Of a DNA stretch of 64,000 bases, positions 24,264 to 36,800 are shown piece by piece. The DNA lies in assembly GCA_003260075.1 (NCBI GenBank), contig QLIY01000119.1, forward strand, positions 109,547 to 173,546, given 5' to 3'. The notes beneath the pieces are model-generated. The model saw nothing but the letters and a program-made list of their open reading frames with translations, was not told the DNA's origin and ran no database searches. This stretch comes from Phallusia mammillata (lineage: Eukaryota > Chordata > Ascidiacea > Phlebobranchia > Ascidiidae). Position 1 is the stretch's first letter. Every line of letters starts with the position of its first letter. The position numbers and the translations under genes are program-made.

Positions 24264-26537
24264 CTGTCATGTCACCAGTCATCTGATAGTCAAAGGTAAA
24301 TTCTTCATTGATGGCAATGTTTCTTCGTGCAAATAGAGCAATGCGTGGAAATGCAGGGTCAATGTTGTCAACGAACACATTGTAAACTTGTAGATTTGGA
24401 GAGCACTAAATACACAATTAAATGCAAATAATGGTAAATATTTAGGCAGACATGCTTGTTTTATGACATAACAAAAACTATGCAACAAAGGCATTTTTCA
24501 ATCAACTGTATGTTAATTTTAATTTTTGATGCAAAATGGTTATGTAAAGAAAACTTTTTTTGTCTGAAATTAGATTTGAATTAGTTCATGTTTGCAATAT
24601 GAGCACATCAAAAACGTTTATTGTTCTGATATAGAGGTCTCTTTCCAGTTATAGGGGGGGGGGGGGGGGGGGGGTAATGGTAAACATTCAGGCAGACATG
24701 CTTGTTTTATGACGTAACAAAAACTATGCAACAAAGGCATTTTTTAATCAACTGTATGTTAATTTTAATTTTTGATGCAAAATGGTTATGTAAAGAAAAT
24801 TCGTATTTTTTTTGTCTGAACTTAGATTTTAATTAGTTCATGTTTGCAATATGAGCGCATCAAAAACGTTTATTGTTCTGATATAGAGGTCTCTTTCCAG
24901 TTATATTTAAAATGAGTGCGAACTGTATGTATATATATATTATATATATATATAATAACATTTCAGATCTGTCTACTACAGACATGTAGTGCAAGATTGT
25001 ATGTGCAATGAGAAAAAAATGTGAAACTTTCTAACACAAAAATAATTTATCCATTCATACCGAATGATTAACAAAATGTGATATATTTCCATAGTTTGTA
25101 GCATCCACAGTGAGTGGATTTTCCTCATCATAAAAGTCGAGATCAAACAAATAGGTAATTCCAGCATTGTCATAAATCTTTCCTCTTATTTCCGCTTCAT
25201 CATTGGTTATTACCTTAAAAACAAATATCATATAAGCAGACATTGGAACTAGTGATGTACTGAATATTAGGTTTGCTGAATGTAGTTGGCCAGTTAAGCA
25301 ATTTTGATTAGATTTTGGCTGAATAATTTGTTGATTCGGCCATAAACGAGCCTGTTTCCAAAGCAAAAACAGTGTCTTTTTCACCTAAATGTCTTCTACA
25401 AGCAAAAAAGATACCACATTTGCAGACATTGAAACTGGTAATGTACTGAATAATAGGTTTGCTGAATTTAGTGGGCAGAATCAGCAATTTTAAGAAGGAT
25501 CAGATTTTGGTCTTTTTCGCCTAAATGTCTTCTGCAGTATACATTATTTAAACTACACAAAAACTAACATGGCATCAAAAAGTTTCATACCATTATCATT
25601 TTGTCCACTTCTGAAGATCAGTAATTTATTGCATACTTGTTTTACCAGACACAAGATGCGTAAAACAAATGAGAACCGAACCCACCTCGCCAACATATTC
25701 CATTACAAATGTTCCTTTCATCACTGGTTCTAGAGCCTTTACACCCCAACCTTTGCCATTGGAGGTTCTAAATAAGGACATGGCGATTTGTGGCCCTTTC
25801 TGGACAATGCGATTGGGGCAGCTTAGTCCACATTGGCATCTAAAAAAAAACAAAAAATTTGGGTTATAACTGGCTGTTAGGTCTGGGCATTGCAAGGTCC
25901 ACAAAGCCACATACGGCCCTTTGTGGCACCGACCAACCTATACATATGTCATGCATGGAGTAAACATGTTTACATATTTCCTGTCTGAAGTTTAATTGCA
26001 AAACAATAATATCAAGTTTTGTTTATTTTGTTTTCATTGCTAACATTTTGTCAAAATTAGTTCAATTTTTACGCTGCCTTCAAACATATTTTCGGTTTCT
26101 CCACCTACTGAAAACAATTGCCCACCTATATATACATATATATGGCATGAAGTAGGGTGCATAAAGGATCAAAATAACATATGCAGTTTGTTACAAACCA
26201 CACTAAACACATTGTCTGTTATGAATATCAAACAAGACCTACAAACCAAGTATATATATACTGAAACAAAGTGCTTTATGACTGGGCAGAGTCTAGGTTA
26301 GTTTTAAACCACAACATAAGCCACATGCGACTGGTATTCCACTAACTGGTATGTACTATCTTGGTGGTATGTCTAGACCTGCTGTGTATGTTACAACAGT
26401 GGTTCTCAAACTTTTTTTATTGCAACGCCCCTCGAAAAGTTTTCTGGACTTGCGACGCACCAGCAAATAAAAGGGGGGGGGGGACAACAAAAAGCATCGA
26501 AATGGAACTATTCTGCGACGCCCTTGGAAAATTGAAA

Positions 26538-26610
<73 letters not shown>

Positions 26611-29269
26611 GGAACTATTCTGCGACACCCTTGGAAAATTGAAACGACGCACCAGGGCGCCGTGACGCATAGTTTGAGAACTACTGTGCTATACATATAA
26701 GATCTCATGGCCATTTTGTCCTTAGTGCACAACCATGTATAATATATCAAAATAAATACTGACAGCACACAAACCAGCATACCAAAGCTTATTGTATAAA
26801 AATGCATTGGGAATAAAATAAATCGATGCATACCTGGAGTTGCATTCAAAAATTGGCTTTCCAGGTTTCAATTTTACCAAGCCATTTTGGTAAGCAGGTT
26901 TTCCTTTGTGTGTTCCAGGACAGCACTCTCCTTGCTCAAGGGGTAGTGAGCAACTTCCAACACAGTCACAGCCGATTAAGGGGTCTGTGGGTATGTTTAC
27001 CCCGATTCCAGCAATATTTTGCTCTAGGTATATGAAACTGTCTGGAAGGGGCTGAAAGACAAGAATTGAACTCATTTTTGAAATCGAGAAAGGTAAAGTG
27101 TTTAAGAAATGTAATTGATACACACGAATGAGAAATATATAAACCTAATAGTTTTTGGTCCACTAAAGCAGTGCTCTTCAACTTTTTTTGGTTTGGTGAA
27201 CCCTTAAAGTTATTGTGACGAACTCATGCACCCTGATTGGTCTCGGCGTACATTAAGGGGCAGGCACATTTTTGATGAAAAACTTTTGACGCAAATTAAC
27301 GTCAACCGCACATGTTTAAAGAATACAGAGGTTCATTTATACATCAGTTAAAACCTACATGTTTTTTCTAATATCCTGAAAGTCAAAATATTAATGGTTC
27401 ATTAAAAGTGTGTGATGCACCCTTGTATACCCTTTTGTACTGGTGCACCCCATGCATATTTTGGTGCACCCTAGGATGCACCGTGCACACCGGTTGAAGA
27501 GCACTGCACTAAAGAGTAGGGTAACAATTTTCACTATCGAGCAAAACCATCACAACAACAAATGATTTTAACCTCGGTTTACAATGATAATATGTAGGCA
27601 ACATAATAAGTCGTTTCTGAACAAGGTTTCTTCAAGTATGCAAACAAGTTACAATTACCACTATGTTTCATCACTCTGTTGGTGTCAGTTTGCAGCCAGT
27701 AGCCACACAAGCTTGTTGTGTTTTTGATGCTTTTGCCATTTATGGTAATATCCTGATGAAAGTGTCTCGCATAGGACGTTGAAATGTTGGTTATTTTATG
27801 ATAAAAATTGCTGGTGGAGCAATACTCACTTATACATAATATATGCCTGGCAGCAACAGCCAACACCAAATACCCTGTTTAAACATTCATCTATGTACAC
27901 AGGTTGTAGTAATTAAAGGCTTTATCTAAAGATACACACGAACCTCAAGGTCCACTTCATTTTCAATGGCAATTAAAGGAGCACCCCTGGTGATGGCGTT
28001 CATTCTTGTTTGCCATGCCAGCAACTTGGCTTGTGCCTCTTGTTTTCGCAAAGCATATTGTGCTTGAAAGCGAAAATTATTGGGAACCATGTCATAGAGG
28101 TGCTGCAATAAACGTTTCTTCCGTCTTTGCTTTTGCAACTAAAAAATACAAGTTCAATTTATTTTACACAAAATTTCTGATTAAAAAAGTACATTTCAGT
28201 ATGTTTAAACCTCAGGCGCACAGAATAATACAAGAGTATTCATGAGTTTTTGGACCATCAGTAAAACTAGATTCTAATCTTTTTTTGCAAAATATCTTTG
28301 TAAAAGCAAACCAAATACTTAATCATAGATTTAAAATCAAAAGCTCTTTATATGTCGTTAAAGTTAAAAATAAAGGTAACTTATGGTATTCTTACGTATT
28401 TAATAAAACATTTTTACAAGTTTTAAATTCACTTTATTATATATTATAGTGTTATAATTATTCTGTACTGTTTAATACTTAGTAGAAGTACATATGGGCT
28501 GCAAGCTTAAAAAGGTTAAGAAGTGCTGTTCTAGTTAAATGTACCTGTGACCATGTTAACTTTCGGCTAGTAAGGAAATTGTTGAGTTGTTTCACATAAT
28601 CACAGTGGAACTCTTGAATAAGTTTGGGACAGTTTAAATTCGATACACATTCCCAAGTGTTTGCTTCTTTAGGCCACCCGACCCATTTCACAAGATAATG
28701 GCGTTTTCCCTGCAAACAAAACTCAATTAAAATGTACACAACTTCTTTTGCTAATAAGTGTAAAATAACCAACAATATTTGCTTAGGAACATTATATACG
28801 GATATGTTCACAAGTTTAATAGTGAAAATATTATGGCAAGGGCATTTGCCTAAAACTTTGAAATATAAAACCTGTCATATTTTACGTCCATTTGGGCAGT
28901 TACTTTCACCATTAAATATTTGCTTACATTGGTAACTTTAAAATCAGCAATATATTCCACTTCAAAAAAGGAGCAAGATTTCTTCATTTTCGTTGCCTTT
29001 ATCTGGTGTGCTTTTACCAACATTTTCTTGCACATTTCTGGTTTATTTTGTGTTTGCCTTTTTCCATTAATGGTGGAGTTGGGCACTTTGTTGTAAAACC
29101 ATTCTGTTTGCGCTTGTGTTAGAGTTCGCTTAGGTTTTTGAGGTCCACATTCAAACTTTAAGCCTTGCTTTTGAGCCACATCTTGCAACATTTCCATAAC
29201 CATTATACATGGCACATGTAATTCTTTTAATTGCCCGTGAAGCTTTGGCTTTTTTTCTGTTGGTTCCAT
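24264..29269 (-). CDS. SUV39H1: Histone H3-K9 methyltransferase SUV39H1 (3'-partial)
   Basis: This nuclear enzyme trimethylates histone H3 lysine 9 and nucleates heterochromatin. Seven exons fit with GT-AG borders: 28928-29269, 28545-28709, 27944-28138, 26834-27051, 25686-25839, 25061-25213 and 24264-24405. The chromodomain is split between exons 1 and 2 ([11 protein letters not shown], then [10 protein letters not shown]). The pre-SET domain shows CDCVGSC, CCPG and [10 protein letters not shown]. The SET domain shows [26 protein letters not shown] and the catalytic FVNHS|C motif, split across exons 6 and 7, then FDYQMTGD. About 456 residues are present, longer than human SUV39H1 because of a longer N terminus and linker. 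The last exon, with the post-SET zinc-binding cysteines, was not found, so the gene is incomplete in this assembly. Introns carry several hAT-like insertions. Confidence 0.95.
24654..24957. repeat. Redundant intron copy and TA microsatellite
   Basis: A 21-base G run separates two copies of about 240 bases of SUV39H1 intron (about 24430-24653 and 24675-24905). A TA dinucleotide microsatellite with a short palindromic centre follows at about 24928-24957. Confidence 0.7.
26397..26686. mobile_element. hAT-like MITE with 70-base G run
   Basis: The termini are CAGTGGTTCTCAAACT and, inverted, CAGTAGTTCTCAAACT. The flanks TGTTACAA and TGCTATAC are imperfect. A G run at about 26540-26609 interrupts it, with about 40 bases repeated on both sides, so the true length is uncertain. 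It lies in a SUV39H1 intron. Confidence 0.75.
27169..27506. mobile_element. hAT-like MITE, 338 bp, perfect TSD
   Basis: The termini are CAGTGCTCTTCAACT and, inverted, CAGTGCTCTTCAACC. CACTAAAG flanks both ends (27161-27168 and 27507-27514). It is the intact relative of the element at 17640-18547, in the opposite orientation and without the nested insertion. It lies in the third SUV39H1 intron. Confidence 0.92.
27755..27885. repeat. Fragment of the palindromic MITE family
   Basis: CGCATAGGACGTTGAAATG and GCCTGGCAGCAACAGCC match the right arm of the element at 11540-11803 in the same order. The other arm is not seen. It lies in the third SUV39H1 intron. Confidence 0.5.
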
Positions 29270-30856
29270 TTCCAGTTTCCTTGTCTTTCAGTATGTTGTG
29301 TTATTTCCTGACGTAAAAACACCGCTTCTGCAGAAAGCATTCTAGAAGCGCTAACAACACATGACAATGCTTGCTGCCATTTTATGTTTGTTAAAGTCTG
29401 GTACTTACATTACTTTAAATGTCATAGAATATTAGTTACCACCTGCGAGATATACAAGTACATTTAGATGTGCCAAGGTGGACAATTTAAACGGGCTACT
29501 CTCAAATGCGAAATCTACACAAACTACGCAATCTACTAAAAAACTAATGTCGATGTTGGCGGTTAGGGCTATTAGGGTCAGACTTTTCAGAGTGTGGGTT
29601 TGCAATAACAATAACATTATAATTCAATCACATATACCCTTTTTGGGCTTAATATTCTTACAAGCGTTAACATGCGGTACCATACGGTGTTGAGTACTAC
29701 CCTCAACATGTATAAGAAATAAGAATATAAAGCCCATGAAGGGGTATCTGAAATGAGATTAAATTATAGTGTTATTTTTATTACTTACCTTCACCAAGAC
29801 CCTAAAGCCGTAACTATCAACATTTTAAAACGTTTTATAAGTAGATTGTGTAGTTTGCGTATTTAGAGGAGTCCAATTTAAACAATCAATACCGTTTTTA
29901 ACATCTAAGACGCATTCTAAAGTGCGTGCTAAAACAACAACAAAAATAATGAATTCTTAGGCATTTAATCTGTATCCCAAATCGATTCGTCTGAACTTGC
30001 CCCGACCTTACATCATGACCTTATTTCTAACTCAAAGTTAAACAACAAAAGGCACAATCTGTGGCTTCAGTGATCAGTGCTAAGTGGCAAACCATTAACT
30101 TCTTTATTTTGTAAAGTCTCAAATCGAGCATTTTCGAGTTGCCACCAGAGCGTTGTTTTATAGAACGTAACATTTTGACAAAAAAAACTGGAAATTTTGA
30201 ACATTAATTATCAAAAATAATCTTATCTAAATGCGCTAAAGCTCTACAAAGCAAACCAAAAAAGTCACGCGAAAATCTCAAGCAAACTTTCCCGCGTGAC
30301 AACATAAACTCACAACGATTCATGGCGGTTCAGTCGCCCACAGATATCCGGTTTTTGTTGGCCTGCAATTTGCTTTGAAACAATTGGACAGAAATAGCAC
30401 ACCGGCTTTGATAACGAACATTTTTAGGAAGAAGTAATTTATTTTCTCCCTTGTTTCTGCATCGATAAAAGATTTATTGAATTCAAGCAAAATTTTATTG
30501 AAATGCTTTTTATTCCAATATGCATTGAAACGATTACTTTTATGGATAAACAAACAATTTACACACTAATGCATTTATACAGCTACGTTTCGCTTGATAA
30601 CAGTGAGCAGCAGATAACATTCTCGCACATGGAAAACGGTTGTCTAATCACGACCTTCAGCACTAAAAAAAATTCAAATTCAATTTTAGCCTATACATAA
30701 AGATTGATCACCAAATGATTCTTACAGACAAAACCAATCAAATCAGCAAATCAACAAATAATCAAACAAATTAACGACGCAATTAGGTTGGAAGCCAATA
30801 ACTTCGATGATGCTTGTTGAAGTCTGTGCGGCTATTGAAACACTTTTGGTCTTTGT
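29270..30856. other. Gene-free stretch between SUV39H1 and the NLR
   Basis: This should contain the SUV39H1 promoter and the NLR 3' region. The sequence is AT-rich and I see no TATA-positioned start, RNA gene or transposon end. The small open frames lack any family resemblance. Confidence 0.45.
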
Positions 30857-33800
30857 CTACAACTCCGTTTCAAGACCGTGTACCTTGCAAGTCTGTGACA
30901 GAGAATGGAAACTTGCAAATTCGGTTGCATGACTTTTAATGAAACAAATAAAAATCTACTTGCCTTATTTTTCTCAAGGCGCAATGCGTCAGTAATGGTT
31001 TGTACTCCAGCTTTAGTAAAGCATGACCTGCTGACCCATATATTCTCGAATTTGTGTAGATGTCGAGACATCACCTCTGCAGATACAGGGGGGGGGGTTC
31101 GATGATGCTTGTTGAAGTCTGTGCGGCTATTGAAACACTTTTGGTCTTTGTCTACAACTCCGTTTCAAGACCGTGTACCTTGCAAGTCTGTGACAGAGAA
31201 TGGAAACTTGCAAATTCGGTTGCATGACTTTTAATGAAACAAATAAAAGGGGGGGGGGGATGCAGAGCCATTTCATCTAAAAGTCAAAAATAGCGAATCG
31301 TAAACTGGTGTTAAGTGGTCAAGTTACATTTTATCAACTATGGTTTAAAAACAGTTGAGTAACTTACTGGTGTTGCAAGTTTGTCGGTTTGGTTCAACAG
31401 ATTTTCAAAGTTGCCGTCTGTCACCCCGCAGTCATTGAGGTTCAGTGCTTCAATGTTGTGCACACAAAGGCATAGAAAACGCATGGCAGTTGTTCCAACG
31501 TAGTTATTACTGATGTTCAGCTCTTTCATCTGAGTACAACACAAAAAATATAGGCTTCAGTTTAATAGTGATTTATACCATCTGGAGTCTTTTTGGTCGA
31601 AATTTATACGTATAATGTGTCAAAGTTGCTTTCAAAAATAGTTTAGTTTTCAGCAATATTGTATTTTTTTGCTCCTACCAACTTCTATGCATTTGTCTAA
31701 TAAGGTATTTTGCTGGTTGACTTAATTGCAAGCAAAGTGTGCGTAGTCTACCGGGGGGGGGGATTTTTTTTGCTCCTACCAACTTCTATGCATTTGTCTA
31801 ATAACGTATTTTGCTGGTTGACTTAATTGCAAGCAAAGTGTGCGTAGTCTACCGGTATTTTAAGTGCCGCTATTGCATGCGCCAATGCTTCGTAATCGGC
31901 ATCCTTCATGTCGCAGTAGTAAATCTTTAACCGTTGAATATTGTGAAGACATTTGGCAATCATCACAAATCCTTTGCGTCCAATTTTGTTTCCTCCAAGG
32001 CTAAGCAATTGCAGCTAAAAAAACATTGTTGAACAAACAGCAAAAGAGTGTAGCAAGCTATTTTAATGTACCGGTGTTTTAAGTTTTCCAATCGCAGTGA
32101 AGACTGATTCGAATTCGGCAGCATCACAATCGATGTCACTTTCTGTCAACCAGAGCATTTCAATGTTTTCCAAACACTGCCCCAACAACGCAGCGGATAC
32201 GGTTCCCAGTTGGTTTAAAGCGATTTGTAACCACTTCAACTGTAAAATGCATGCAATGTTTGAAAAGAATAAGTTACCAAAAGTTAAAAAAACAGACGTA
32301 TTAGTGGCGTATTTAGCAAAATTTTGTGTATTAACCCATTTTTTGTATTAATACATATGGGCTTTGGACTTTTTCATGCCGGAACCGGTCCGAACCCGAA
32401 TCACTTTTGAGAAGCCCGTTTAAGGCCAAAAGTTTGATTGATAGGCCATTAATAAAGAAGACATACGTAATGGACAATAATAGATAATGGCCTAAACAGT
32501 CGGTTTAGGACGGTTGGGCATTAGTTTAAGTCCAGCAAGTAATTAATTAGTTAGGTAAATTATTTCTTAGGAAATTATGGACACAAAACTAAAACCTTGT
32601 TGGCTTAAAAGATAATATGTTGAGGCTCATTTTAATGTGTTATCTGGCATGACACTAATATATTTGTTTTACCGGTTGCTTGAGGCCTTTAATCCGTGAC
32701 ACCAGAACCTGCATTCCTTCAGGGGGAATCGGATATCCATGATGCAAAATTCTTTCCACGTGACCGACGCAACGCGACAGAAGTTTGGCATCGATTCCTG
32801 TCAGTGTGAAGTCTATACAGCCAAGCTGACAAAAAAACGAATGTAGGTCTGCTAAGGTAGGAATTTTAATAGTGGAACATACAATACTGTATACTTCAAA
32901 TTTTAAGCTGCTATAGAATCTACCATCTCGTGGTTAGGTGGATGGAGACTACAATAAACCCTATGCTTATTGATTTAAGTTATGAAAAACAAGTCCTTTA
33001 AAATTAGGGATTACATATTTTGCCCTTACACCAGTGGTTCCCAACCGGGGAGGAATTTTATGAGTTCAGGGGAGGAATTTAATAAAAACTGCAAAAAAAT
33101 TACATTGGAAATGTTATACAGAATATTTTTGTATATACATTATTATGTCCATTATAATTTGGACCCGGTTCACATTTGGTAAAGGATTCTGAATGGACAT
33201 CCCTAATTATAAGGTCTATTTCAAATTGCTATAATTTTTTATGTTATATTTGTTTTTCTTCTTATGGGGAGGAATGAATAGTTCGAAAATGGGCGAAGGG
33301 AGGAATGTAACAAAAAAGGTTGGGAACCACTACCTTACAACATCATCGGTATCTTATTCAAACAGTTTAAATAATACACCGATGATGTTGTAAAGGCAAA
33401 ATGTAGATATCTTAAATTCTACCGGATGAATGACTTAATGGTTTTGATGAGCTTGAATCCGGGAACAGACAATATTGAAGAAAGAAAAATCAAATGCCAT
33501 TTTTTAAAAATATACCGGAGTTTTGCGATGTTCGATGCAATCCACAATTTTTGCTAATACGCTGTGATCGATGTCACAGTGACGTATGGTGAGGGTTTCT
33601 ATATCTGCAATGTACTTTTCCAGGTAACCGACATGTTCACCACCCACAGGGGTTGCCGAAGTATGAAATTTGGCGATCTGAAGAAATGAAAGTGTAAAAT
33701 TAAAACAACAGTAGCCCTAACTTGATTGCAAGATTGTGACAATCGATGGTGACATCTTGGAAAAATTTTCAGGCCTACCGAAGACTAGTTAAGCCACCTT

Positions 33801-36800
33801 CATATAAGTCTTCACAAAAAGGTCAAGCCCCCATCTGGGGTTCTACAAGAATACACAAAAAATGTTTGAAGAACGTTTATATGAGACTATGGCTGGAAGT
33901 GGAAGTAATATAAGACTGTGGCTGGAAGAAGGAGAAACAGGGAAGGTCGGTGAAAGTTACGCAAAAAACGATATGACTTTTTTTCATGATTCCAAAGATT
34001 AAAACTTACTGATATAAGATCACGATAAAAACAAAAGAAGCCAAACCAATAATAGATCTTTCCTAGATGTTGTTTTTAGATCTACGCAATAAGTCTTGTT
34101 TTAGATCTACGTTTTAAAATAGGCTTTCTTTGTAAACGGGTTCCGGTCGTAAGTAAAGGATGTGATACCTTATGCTTTGTTCCAGAAAGAAATTGCAGGA
34201 AAGATTTTAAACCATTTGGAACGAAAACGGCAAAGCTGTACATGGAACCGACGTTGAACGTAATCGCACGGTCCGCTGCACCAAGCACGTGACAAAGACA
34301 CGCGACGTCACTTTCAGATATAATTCGTGAAAGCAAGATAGTCGAAGGAAGAGAGGCAGCTATTTCTCTTGTCAGATGATCATCGTTTGATTCCATTGCA
34401 AAGGTGCACATTTTAAATAGAGTTGTATCAGAAGGCCGGTTTCGAAACTCCTGCACTCGCTGAAACTCTAAGGAAGTATACATCTGGTGCAATGGTTCTG
34501 GGTAGTCGGAGATGCCTGTTTCGGCAAATTTCTGCATTGCGGTGACAACCGAATTCTTTAACAATTCCTTTTTGTTGTCGATGTCCTCTGTTGATATTTT
34601 GGGAAAGAATGACGAGAACAAACGAAAGACAGATTGATCAAAAAACCCATAGAGGAATCGAAGTACCATCTCCCATCGTGGTTCAGTGAAGTGGGAAAGC
34701 ATTGACTTTAAATCTTCGACAGATGCCGCAAAAAAGAGATGCATGGCGGCTAGGAATTCTTGCCAGGTGAGATGAGTAAAGGAGAAGACTTTGTCACCCT
34801 CAAAGATGCGCAAATGATTCTTGGTAACTCGCAAAGTGATAAAAGTTTCGGCAGCTTTTAAATCACATCCGAGATCTTTTAACTCCTCAGCTTTGAATAC
34901 AAACTTGTTTTTGAGCATTCCATTGAGCGCAAGCTTGGAAAGTAAATGAATGGCTGGAAGTTTGCCTTTAAAGTGGTCTGACCGAATGCAGTCGTCAAAT
35001 GCAGAAGCGAAAGCACCAGTAACGGATAAAACATATTTTTTATCTCTCAGAGACTTTAAAGCTTGAGGTACAATCAACGAACAGAACATAGGAGTGGAAC
35101 AAACGGCCTTCAAACCGCCAACCGAGTACAGTTTATCCTGTACTTGTTCAAATTCTTGATCACTCTGACACAACTTTTGACAAAAGAGCTCCTGAGAGGT
35201 GTTAGATAATCCAATTACCCTTGCTGTAAAGTGTGGTTTGTAATCAGGATGCAGATCATAGTAGGCACCAGGTCTTGACACAATCCACTTAAGTGAGTTG
35301 GGCAGAATATTTCCGCCCAGCAGATTCATCAGGATATGTTGTGGACTAGCAGTGTCAAACAGACCAACTTTGGGAACTCTATTATCTATGCTGTCCAAAT
35401 TAGCCTCATCAAATCCATCCATGATGATGTGCACATTTTTTGAGCAAGATATCTTCTTCAGTAACCCTGTGTCTGAATCGGGGCTGTGTTCCCAGTATGG
35501 GACCGTACTGCGAAGAAGGAACTCTAGAACACTCATTGTTTTAGAATAATCCAAATCTTTAAGTGATATATAGAATGTGAAGGCGTCTTTGTTTTCTTGT
35601 ACAGTTTCGCGCAAATGCAACTTAGCTAATGTTGTCTTGCCAATACCAGCAGCTCCTACTACTCCAACTATGTTACCGTGCTTCTTCACGTATTCGTCTC
35701 GAGATGATGGGGGGGGGGTGCTCGAGTTAATGCTTCATCTGCAGCATTAAGTTGAGCAAGAGGTATAAGTTCGGATGCTTCGTATCTGGTCTGTTCATCT
35801 TCTGGTTGAGGCAAACTTGCAGACGTTCCGAAGTTTTCAAAAGTTGGTAGGGTTGCTTTGATGACGTCAAGTGGGATAGGATCAACGTCCACTGACCCGT
35901 AAATTATTTCGTTTTGCTCGTAAAGTTCTTCTTTTAAACTCTTTTCTGCAAAACGATAAAAACAGATAAAAGCATATTTACTTTTTTGATTGTTTTGATT
36001 TAAGAGCAGGCATAATGTATTTTTGTATAATTGATATACAGTAAACCTCGGTTAATCCGGACCTGTTTAGGCAAAAAATGTGTCTGAATTGAACATCCAT
36101 ATTAACTGTACCTCAAGTTTGTCCTAACAAGGCCAAAATTCGGATCAACTGAATACGTTTTAACCTAAGCTTACTGCATGACATATCAAAAGCTAGATAT
36201 GATCAGAGGCACATAGGTTAGGAAAAAGACAATCCTGTGGGCAAAAAAATAAATAAACTACCGGTGTCCGTTAAAGCAGAAATGATTGGAAACCTAAAGA
36301 ACCAGGCGTTGAATAACGTAGCAAACCAATACTTACCGAGGGCATCAAAATCCAACTGATTTGGAATGTGAAAATGCTGATGAATTTCGCTCCCGACAAA
36401 CAGATTTTCCGCGTTCACCGTCATTTCTGTGTTGTGCAGAGCTTCCTTTACACATAAAAAAAGAAAAAAAGCGTTTAATCTTTAACACCAATTGTTATGA
36501 TTGCATTTACTAGGCTAGAAACATGTGTGATCTTGGCACAAAGAGTCTCGATGGGAAGAAGTTCGGCTTGATTTGGATAAATATCTTATAACCTAAGGGA
36601 GCACAATAAAGTCTTGGGGGGGGGGGCAACACCAATTGTTATGATTGCATTTACTAGGCTATAGAAACATGTGTGATCTTGGCACAAAGAGTCTCGATGG
36701 GAATAAACTTGGCATGATTTGGATAAATATCTTATAACCTAAGGGAGCACAATAAAGTCTTGTAGGTGTACGCCGGGGGTTCCCAAGCTTTTTTGCTGCT

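Noticed and set aside
26540..26609. G-quadruplex regulatory element
   Set aside because: The tract sits at a duplication junction like the shorter G runs, so an assembly artefact is far more likely.
26361..26849. Glycine- or proline-rich proteins across the 70-base G run
   Set aside because: The reading frames exist only because a homopolymer has no stop codons. They lie inside a hAT-like element.
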